A stretch of 32,543 nucleotides of DNA from Holophagales bacterium UBA5704. Lineage in GTDB: Bacteria; Acidobacteriota; Thermoanaerobaculia; Multivoradales; UBA5704. Below the pieces are notes generated by a model, which was not told where the DNA came from, ran no database searches, and saw only the letters and a list, made by a program, of their open reading frames with translations. The number at the start of each line of letters is the position of its first letter. Position 1 is the stretch's first letter. Of this stretch, positions 23,839 to 29,976 are shown piece by piece. The position numbers were made by a program, and so were the translations under genes. The stretch lies in NCBI GenBank assembly GCA_002420005.1, contig DIHE01000037.1, positions 462-33,004 of the forward strand, given 5' to 3'.

Positions 23839-24253
23839 GAGCGCCAGTTGTCCTTGAGGCATGAAGGATCTCTGCGAGCTGCCGACCCGCCTCAACGAGA
23901 CCTTCTTCGAGCCGGATCCACGGAAGGTGGCGAAGAACCCAGGGGAAGTCTCGCGTCGGGACCACCTCCACAGGGATCAGTCGATCTTGAAATCGCTCCG
24001 ACCCCAGAGCATACTGGATCTCCCGCTGAACCCAGGGAGAGCTGACGCTGGCCGGAGAGATCAGGACGATCATGGCCTCCGACGAGTCCAAAGCTTGCCC
24101 GATTTCCAGGGACCAGTTGTCACCCGGGAGCAGATCTCCCGGGTCGAACACTCGGAACCCCTCAGCACCGAGGAGCTCGGTGAGCTTCCTGGCCCAGGCA
24201 CGGTCGCTCTGGGCATAGCTGAGAAAAACCCGGAGGCCCCGGCCGTTGCTCAT
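23822..24253 (-). CDS. Small stand-alone TIR-domain protein (first gene of operon)
   Basis: A 143-residue single TIR_2 domain: 'LRVFLSYAQSDRAWARKLTE' (7-26), 'FRVFDPGDLLPGDNWSLEI' (33-51), 'MIVLISPASVSSPWVQREI' (61-79) and 'FPWVLRHLPWIRLEEGLVEA' (103-122). E78 is at the catalytic-Glu position. It is a diverged duplicate of the following TIR: both have a W-x-L-R-x-x-x-W segment near the end followed by a closing helix. The ATG at 24253 has no ribosome site and lies 7 nt after a TAGAGT -10, so the mRNA is probably leaderless. An upstream extension to 24670 has no similarity. No ThsA-type effector with SIR2 and SLOG domains is adjacent. Confidence 0.87.
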   Translation of the reverse strand: MSNGRGLRVFLSYAQSDRAWARKLTELLGAEGFRVFDPGDLLPGDNWSLEIGQALDSSEAMIVLISPASVSSPWVQREIQYALGSERFQDRLIPVEVVPTRDFPWVLRHLPWIRLEEGLVEAGRQLAEILHASRTTGAHAAAH

Positions 24254-24260
24254 GTCAGCT

Positions 24261-24289
24261 ACTCTACTCTCCGAAACCGGAGGACTCAA
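24261..24289 (-). promoter_or_regulatory. Promoter of the TIR operon
   Basis: TTGAGT (24284-24289), a 17-bp spacer and TAGAGT (24261-24266) on the minus strand, each matching the sigma70 consensus at 4 of 6 positions. The ATG follows 7 nt after the -10. The spacer contains a CTCCG/CGGAG inverted repeat that could be an operator. Confidence 0.45.
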
Positions 24290-24291
24290 GG

Positions 24292-24320
24292 CCCCCGGCT
24301 GGTCTCCAGCCTCCCGGGGG
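24292..24320. repeat. Strong inverted repeat between the TIR and S8 genes
   Basis: CCCCCGG-CTGG (24292-24302) pairs with CCAG (24306-24309) and CCGGGGG (24314-24320), leaving a 3-base loop and a 4-base bulge. It abuts the -35 of the TIR operon in a divergent spacer, so it could act as an operator or as a hairpin in the S8 leader. Confidence 0.45.
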
Positions 24321-24419
24321 TCAGAGCGAAGAGGCGCCCCCCGGTCTGTGGCGCGATCGGGCGTAGCTACAGCGGCCCGGGCTCCGCCGCCCCCGGCTTC
24401 CATGCTACCGTTCCCCCTC

Positions 24420-26885
24420 ATGAACAGCAGGCACCGCGTCCTCGGCTGCGCCGTCCTTCTCGGTCTCCTCGCATCTGCGCTCGCTCCGGCCAAGGAGCTG
24501 CCGGGGGATCGCTCCCGGCTGATCTCGCTCAACTCCTGGGCGATCGACACCCGGGCGCCAGCGGCGGTGCCGGAGGCGCTCAGCTTCCGGCCGCGCGCCG
24601 GGGACGTCAGCGAGGTGGTCCTGGTCAAGTTCTCCGGGCCGGTGACCGGGTTGCAGCTCGCCGCTCTCAAGGCTGCGGGGGCACGGATCTATACCTATCT
24701 CCCCCATGACACCTTCCTGGTGCGCCTTCCAGTCGGGCTGGCGGCGCAGGATGGATTCCGTTCCGCGGTCGGAGCGAGCTGGACGGGGCCGTATCACCCG
24801 GCCTACAAGATCTCCCGGCAGGTGGCCGGCACCCGCGCCTCGGGCAAGCCGACGCCCAAGAACAAGTACCGGTCGCTCTTCCTCCAGGTCTATCCCGACG
24901 CGGACCTCGGCGCGCTGCGGGACTCCCTGCTCGCCCTCGGGATCGACGACGTCGCCGGGCAGGCGAAAAACGCATTCTTCTCCCGCCTGCGGCTGCTCGT
25001 CTCCGACGAGGACGTCGTCCGCTTCCGCGAGGACCTCGCCCGCCTGCCGGAGGTGTTCTGGATCGACTTCGAGCCGCGCCGCAGGCTGCTCAACGACACC
25101 ACCATCTGGGTCGGCCAGTCCGGCCTGTCCGGCGGACAGACGACGCCGGTCTTCACCCGCGGGATCTACGGCGAAGGCCAGACCATCGCGGTGCTCGACA
25201 CCGGCCTTGACGCGGACATGTGCTGGTTCCGCGACACCGCCCTCGGCCTGCCGCCGGTCAATGCCTGCAACGGCGGCACGGTGACCGACCCGGCGCAGCG
25301 CAAGGTGATCGCCGTCAACTTCCTGTGGGCCACGGAGTGCGCCGGCGGCGTCGGTGGCACGGAATGGGACACCCAGGACCATGGCAGCCATGTCGCCGGC
25401 ACGGCGGCGGGGGACGACTTCGCGAATCTGCTGCTGCACAACACCGCGGACGGCATGGCCCCGGGGGCCAAGCTGGTGATCCAGGACGGCGGCTATCAGA
25501 TCGACAACTGTGGCGACCTGCCGGGGATCGGCTGCCCGGTGGTCGATCTGAATCCGCTCTTCCAGCAGACCTACGACCAGGGCGCGCGCATCCACACCAA
25601 CTCCTGGGGCGACAACGAGAACGCCGCGGTGCAGAACAACTACTCGGCGGGCAGCCAGGACGTCGACGAGTTCATGTGGAACCACAAGGACTTCCTCGTC
25701 TTCTTCGCCGCCGGCAACTCCGGCCCGAACAACGCCACGGTATCGACTCCGTCGACCGCCAAGAGCGCGGTCTCGGTGGGCTCCACCCTGCGCGGCACAA
25801 GCGCCGATTCGATGTCCACGTTCAGCAGTTGCGGCCCGACCGATGACGGACGGATCAAACCGGAGATCACCGTGCCCGGCTCGTCGATCATCTCGGCGAA
25901 CGCCGACAACAACACCGCCACCAACAACTGCAACACCAAGAGCACCTCCGGAACCAGCATGGCGACGCCCGGCGCCGCCGGGCTGACGGCGCTGATCCGC
26001 CAGTACTACGTGGATGGCTGGTACCCCTCCGGCGCCGCCAACGCCGCGGACGGCTTCACCCCCTCCGCCGCCTTGCTGCGCGCCTCGCTGGTGAATTCCG
26101 GCCAGAACATGACCGGGACGACCGTGATGCCGGCCAACTGCCAGGGCTGGGGCCGCGTTCTGCTCGACAACACGCTGTATTTCAGCGCCGCCGCCGAGAC
26201 ACGCAAGCTGTTCGCCATTGAGGATGCGGGCTTTCCGCCCGGCTCGTCGAACGACGGCTTCGTCTTCCCGGTGACCGTCAACAGCAGCGGCGTGCCGCTC
26301 AAGGTGACGCTCGCCTGGACCGACTTCCCCTCGACCCCGGCCGCCAATCCGCACCTCAACAACGATCTCGACCTGATCGTCTCGGGGCCGTCCGGCACCT
26401 TCCGTGGGAATGTCTTCGCGGGTGGCGTCTCCACCACCGGAGGGAACGCGGATCGCCGCAACACGCTGGAGCAGGTGCTCCTCGCCGCGCCCGTCGCGGG
26501 GACCTATTCGATCACCGTGCGGTCGTTCAACGTGCCGAACGGCCCGCAGCCGTTCGCCCTGGTGGCGACCGGCGACTTCCCGGTGAGCCCGGGCAACCAG
26601 CATCCGCTCGCCAACGCCGGCGCGGACCAGATCGCCGCCACCAACGCCACCGCCACCTTGAACGGGTCCGCCTCGTCCGACCCGGACGCCGCTCCGGCGC
26701 CGCTCACCTACCTGTGGTCCCAGGTGGACGGCGTGCCGGTCAAGATCCTCAACGGCAACCAGGCACAGGCCACCTTCCGGCCGGACCTGCCGGGCACCTA
26801 CGTCTTCCAGCTGCGGGTGGGCGACGGCGCGACGACGGCGACCGATCTGGTCACCGTGGAGGTGCGGCGCAGCAAGCCGCGGTAA
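24420..26885 (+). CDS. Secreted S8 (subtilisin-like) serine protease
   Basis: An 821-residue exported protease. The ATG at 24420 gives a signal peptide (MNSRHRVLGCAVLLGLLASA). The frame is open to 24246, but that part has no secretory or family features. An N-terminal propeptide-like region (about 45-230) precedes the catalytic domain. The triad is D260 ('AVLDTGLDAD'), H321 ('DHGSHVAGT') and S513 ('SGTSMATPGAAG'), with the oxyanion region near 'FFAAGNSGPNN'. Residues about 590-720 form a jelly-roll ('KVTLAWTDFPSTP', 'LNNDLDLIVSGPSG'), as in KP-43-type proteases. A PKD/Ig-like domain ends the protein ('ANAGADQIAATNATATLNGS'). It should degrade extracellular protein. It has no ribosome site before the ATG. 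It converges on the cNMP/PilZ gene with a 9-bp gap. Confidence 0.93.
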   Translation: MNSRHRVLGCAVLLGLLASALAPAKELPGDRSRLISLNSWAIDTRAPAAVPEALSFRPRAGDVSEVVLVKFSGPVTGLQLAALKAAGARIYTYLPHDTFLVRLPVGLAAQDGFRSAVGASWTGPYHPAYKISRQVAGTRASGKPTPKNKYRSLFLQVYPDADLGALRDSLLALGIDDVAGQAKNAFFSRLRLLVSDEDVVRFREDLARLPEVFWIDFEPRRRLLNDTTIWVGQSGLSGGQTTPVFTRGIYGEGQTIAVLDTGLDADMCWFRDTALGLPPVNACNGGTVTDPAQRKVIAVNFLWATECAGGVGGTEWDTQDHGSHVAGTAAGDDFANLLLHNTADGMAPGAKLVIQDGGYQIDNCGDLPGIGCPVVDLNPLFQQTYDQGARIHTNSWGDNENAAVQNNYSAGSQDVDEFMWNHKDFLVFFAAGNSGPNNATVSTPSTAKSAVSVGSTLRGTSADSMSTFSSCGPTDDGRIKPEITVPGSSIISANADNNTATNNCNTKSTSGTSMATPGAAGLTALIRQYYVDGWYPSGAANAADGFTPSAALLRASLVNSGQNMTGTTVMPANCQGWGRVLLDNTLYFSAAAETRKLFAIEDAGFPPGSSNDGFVFPVTVNSSGVPLKVTLAWTDFPSTPAANPHLNNDLDLIVSGPSGTFRGNVFAGGVSTTGGNADRRNTLEQVLLAAPVAGTYSITVRSFNVPNGPQPFALVATGDFPVSPGNQHPLANAGADQIAATNATATLNGSASSDPDAAPAPLTYLWSQVDGVPVKILNGNQAQATFRPDLPGTYVFQLRVGDGATTATDLVTVEVRRSKPR

Positions 26886-26894
26886 GCCGGCGGC

Positions 26895-27641
26895 TCACTT
26901 GCGCCGTTCGAGGAAGATCCGCACCACGCGGTGGATGAGGCCGGCGTCGCCGGCCGCGTCGGGACCGAAGGCGATGCCGACGGCGTCGTTCTCCTGCCAG
27001 GTGATCACCCCGATCACCCGCAGGACCGGCAGCTCGCCCGGCACGGCGAGGCTGAAGCGCACCGGCTGACCGACGTGCCAGGAGGCCGGCACCCCGGAGA
27101 GGCCGATGCCACCCAGGGAGAGGTTCTCGAGGATCACGTCGAGCGCCGTCCCGTCGTCGAGCACGATGCGCGCCGGGGTGTCGAGGTGGATCCGTACGTC
27201 CCGCTGCCCGGCGAGCCCCAGGAGCGCCGAGACGTTCATCCCGTGGCGGCGGATGATCTCGGCCCGGAACTTGAGCTCCAGCATCGGGTTGTCGGTGAGC
27301 AGCGCGATCAGGTCGGCCTTCTCGATGCGCAGCAGGACGGTGGGCAGGGCGGTGCGCGCCGAGGCGATGCGGCGGGCCTTGTCGTTGAGCAGCCCCATCT
27401 CTCCAAAGAAGCCGCCGCGCTCCAGACGGGCCAGGACCTGAAGTGGCTTGCCTTTCTCCTCGCGAAAGACGGTGACGAGACCGTCCTTGACCAGGAAGAA
27501 GGCATCCACCGGATCTCCCTCCCGGAAGATGACGCTACGGCTGGGAACCGACTCTTCCCGGCTGATCTCCTCGAGCCGCTGAATCTGCGCATCATCCATG
27601 TCTCGAAACAGGTTGATGCTCCGCAAGAAGTCTCTCCGCAA
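26895..27641 (-). CDS. cNMP-binding and PilZ-like two-domain regulator
   Basis: A 248-residue protein. Residues 8-125 form a cyclic-nucleotide-binding (CRP/PKA-type) domain whose phosphate cassette is 'FGEMGLLNDKARRIASA' (79-95), with the Glu (E81) and Arg (R90/R91) needed for cNMP contact. Residues 145-245 resemble PilZ: 'ILENLSLGGIGLSG' (170-183) gives the (D/N)xSxxG motif (N173, S175, G178). The usual RxxxR is reduced to R147-D-V-R150, so c-di-GMP binding is uncertain. There is no helix-turn-helix, so it likely acts by protein contact. The start is TTG at 27641, supported by a GGAGG 4 nt upstream. It follows the sulfatase/TPR gene by 72 bp. Confidence 0.87.
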   Translation of the reverse strand: MRRDFLRSINLFRDMDDAQIQRLEEISREESVPSRSVIFREGDPVDAFFLVKDGLVTVFREEKGKPLQVLARLERGGFFGEMGLLNDKARRIASARTALPTVLLRIEKADLIALLTDNPMLELKFRAEIIRRHGMNVSALLGLAGQRDVRIHLDTPARIVLDDGTALDVILENLSLGGIGLSGVPASWHVGQPVRFSLAVPGELPVLRVIGVITWQENDAVGIAFGPDAAGDAGLIHRVVRIFLERRK

Positions 27642-27698
27642 AACGCCTCCAATTCAGGACCTGCTTGCTAAAGGCGCCCGTATTGTGCGGCCATTGGG

Positions 27699-27714
27699 GG
27701 CTTGGGAGCAAGCC
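27699..27714 (-). terminator. Short hairpin at the end of the sulfatase/TPR gene
   Basis: GGCTTG (27699-27704) with CAAGCC (27709-27714) and a 4-base loop, touching the stop codon. It is small and has no T-tract, so read-through into the cNMP/PilZ gene is plausible. Confidence 0.25.
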
Positions 27715-29822
27715 TACCCTCCCAGCTCCTTTACCAGGGCGGCCAGCTTCTCCCTCTCCGCGGGGTCGAACTCCAAGGTCAGAGCACGTCGGAAACAGCG
27801 GACGGCGTTCTCGTTGTCGTCCGTCTCCAGATAGAGCGCACCCGCCGCCTTCCAGGCGTCGAGGCGGTTCGGCTGGATCTGCAGCAGGCGCTCGTAGAGG
27901 AGCGCCGCGTCGCGCGGCTTGCCGAGCTGGTAGGAGATCTGCGCGGCCTTCTCCAGGGGCAGCGGATCGAGCGGGTTGCGGCGGGCCGCTTCGCGGAAGT
28001 CGCGCAGGGCGTCGTCCAGCCGGCCCAGCTCGGCGAGCGCGTTGCCGCGCTCTTCGTAGACCTGTTCCTCGTGCGTGCCGGCCGCCAGAGCGGCGTCGAG
28101 CACACGCAGGGCCTCGGTCTTGAGCCCCCGCTCGCGGAGCAAGCGCCCCAGCTGTGCCGCCGCCGGGCCGAGGGTCGGATCGAGGGTGAGCGCGCGCCGC
28201 AGCTCGATCTCCGCCTCGGCGCGCCGGCCGAGCTTGATCAGGCAGGCGCCGGCGCTCGCCAGCGGCTCGGCGGCCAGCTCGTTCTCCCGGCTCGCCTGGC
28301 GGTAGGCGGCGAGGGCGGACTCGAGCCGGCCGGCCTGCTCCAGGCAGAAGCCGGTCAGGCGGATCGCGGGCACGTTGTGCGGATCGCGCCGCACCACGTC
28401 CTGGAGGGCCGGCAAGGCGTCCGGGCACTTGTTCTGCTGCACCAGGGCCGACGCCGCATGGAGCGCGTTGGCCAGGTCCATCCGGCGCCGCGGGTCCGGC
28501 AGGTCCCGCCGGACGGCGCCTCCCGATCCTCCGGCCAGATATCCCAGGCTGGAGAGCTGGCGCCGCTGCTCCTCGCTCAGGGCGCTCTCGGTGCGCATCG
28601 GCGCATCGAGCGTCTCCCCCGCCGCCTGCAGAAGAGCACGCAGACGCTTCTCCCAAAGGCGGACGGCCCCCGGCTGCTGCGCGGCCAGGTCCGCCGTCTC
28701 CCCCGGATCGGAGGGCAGCTGGTAGATGCTGCTCTGCGGCGCATGAAGATAAAGGAAGCGATCCGTCGAGAGGGAGCGCAGCGGGTACCATTTGTAGGCG
28801 AAGAACGGCAGGAAGCTCTCGCTGTAGCTCGTCCGGCCGCAGACCTTGCCGCCGAGGAGGCTCGCACCGTCCAGCCCGGCGGGCACCGGCGCCCCGGCGA
28901 GCGCGAGGAGCGTCGGCGCCACGTCGGCGGTGCGCACCAGGCACTGCTCCACCTTGGCGGGGATGCCCGGCCCGGCCAGCAGGAGCGGCACGCGCCGCGA
29001 GGCCCGGTTGAGCAGCACTCCGTGCGTCTCTTCGCCGTGCTCGCCCAGCATCTCGCCGTGATCTCCGACCACCACCACCCGTGCGTCGCGCGGCAAGCCG
29101 GCCAGCAGCCGGCCGATCTGCTCGTCCATGTAGGCGATCTCGCCGTCGTAGAGGCGGTGCGGCCCGGCCTGGGCCGACGGGTCCCCGGCGAAACGGGTGG
29201 GGGGACGATACTCGTCGTGCGGATCGTAGTAGTGCACCCAGAGGAAGTACGGGGGCTTGAGCCGGCCGGCGGCGGCGAGAGCTGCGTCCGTGGTCTGCTC
29301 GGCCTGGCGCTCGCTGACCTCCGTGCCGGCGGCATAGCCGCCGCCGAGGTCGTCGTCGTAGAGACGGAAACCCTGACCCAGCCCATGCCGGCGGGCCAGG
29401 ACGACGGCCGAGATCACCGCGGCGGTGTCCCAGCCGCGGGCCGCGAGCCGCTCGGCGACCGTCTCGAAGCGCTCCGCCAGAGCGAACGTGCCGTTGTCGC
29501 GCACGCCATGCCGCGGCGGGAAGAGGCCGGTCAGGATCGTCGCATGGCTGGGAAGGGTGACCGGTGCCGCGGTGTCACAGCGGACGAACCGGGTGCCCCG
29601 CCGGGCGAGGGCGTCCAGGTGCGGCGTGCGGGCATGGGTCCACCCCCAGGCACCCAGGTGGTCCGCCCGGGTCGTGTCCAGGGTGATGAGGACGACCGGC
29701 GACGGCTCCGGAGGCCGGACCACCGGGGCGGCACAGAGGGCGAAGGGGGCGGCCAGGAGGGCCATTCCGGCAAACCACCGGAAACCGGCTCGTTTTGGCC
29801 CGCGAGAAGCACTTGTAATCAT
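27714..29822 (-). CDS. Sulfatase-superfamily protein with C-terminal TPR repeats
   Basis: A 702-residue protein with a signal peptide or membrane anchor (about 14-33, 'FRWFAGMALLAAPFALCAAP'). Residues 40-370 have the alkaline phosphatase/sulfatase fold: metal ligands in 'VVLITLDTTRADHLGAWG' (43-60), 'HYYDPHDEY' (197-205) and 'VGDHGEMLGEHG' (252-263, D254 and H255). True sulfatases have C/S-x-P-x-R at the nucleophile. Here it is T89-L-P-S-H93, so formylglycine maturation is impossible, and a Thr nucleophile, as in LtaS-type phosphotransferases, is more likely. Residues about 440-700 are TPR repeats ('AEPLASAGACLIKLGRRAEA', 'PLEKAAQISYQLGKPRDAAL'). The domain order is known in Acidobacteria. 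The ATG at 29822 has GAGGG upstream. Substrate unknown. Confidence 0.88.
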   Translation of the reverse strand: MITSASRGPKRAGFRWFAGMALLAAPFALCAAPVVRPPEPSPVVLITLDTTRADHLGAWGWTHARTPHLDALARRGTRFVRCDTAAPVTLPSHATILTGLFPPRHGVRDNGTFALAERFETVAERLAARGWDTAAVISAVVLARRHGLGQGFRLYDDDLGGGYAAGTEVSERQAEQTTDAALAAAGRLKPPYFLWVHYYDPHDEYRPPTRFAGDPSAQAGPHRLYDGEIAYMDEQIGRLLAGLPRDARVVVVGDHGEMLGEHGEETHGVLLNRASRRVPLLLAGPGIPAKVEQCLVRTADVAPTLLALAGAPVPAGLDGASLLGGKVCGRTSYSESFLPFFAYKWYPLRSLSTDRFLYLHAPQSSIYQLPSDPGETADLAAQQPGAVRLWEKRLRALLQAAGETLDAPMRTESALSEEQRRQLSSLGYLAGGSGGAVRRDLPDPRRRMDLANALHAASALVQQNKCPDALPALQDVVRRDPHNVPAIRLTGFCLEQAGRLESALAAYRQASRENELAAEPLASAGACLIKLGRRAEAEIELRRALTLDPTLGPAAAQLGRLLRERGLKTEALRVLDAALAAGTHEEQVYEERGNALAELGRLDDALRDFREAARRNPLDPLPLEKAAQISYQLGKPRDAALLYERLLQIQPNRLDAWKAAGALYLETDDNENAVRCFRRALTLEFDPAEREKLAALVKELGG

Positions 29823-29976
29823 GGTGGCCCTCAGATCCTGACCTCACCCGCCCCGCGAAGGGCCTGGAGGAGAAGGTTGTGCGCTCATCGGCGGCTGAGG
29901 AGTATAGCAGCCCGCCGGGGACGCTTCCGGGAGCCCACCGCTCACCATTGTTGTCATTTTAGAGGAGATTGCAATC
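29823..29976. other. Divergent spacer between sulfatase/TPR and M36-like genes
   Basis: This 154-bp spacer holds no gene. On the minus strand a TATACT (29901-29906, 5 of 6) could be the -10 of the sulfatase gene with a leader of about 70 nt, but I see no convincing -35. On the plus strand no clear promoter stands out; an AGAGGAG ribosome site (29961-29967) serves the protease gene. Confidence 0.3.

Noticed and set aside
22261..24253. Complete Thoeris defence system
   Set aside because: There are two TIR genes but no ThsA-type SIR2-SLOG effector in the window. The LOG gene nearby lacks a SIR2 or membrane domain.
24340..24362. Sigma54-like TGGCGCG motif before the S8 protease
   Set aside because: The GG and GC elements are separated by 9 rather than 10 bases and the -12 element is poor.
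24405..26603. Open frame of about 730 codons on the minus strand
   Set aside because: It is antisense to the S8 protease, whose triad and signal peptide are unambiguous.
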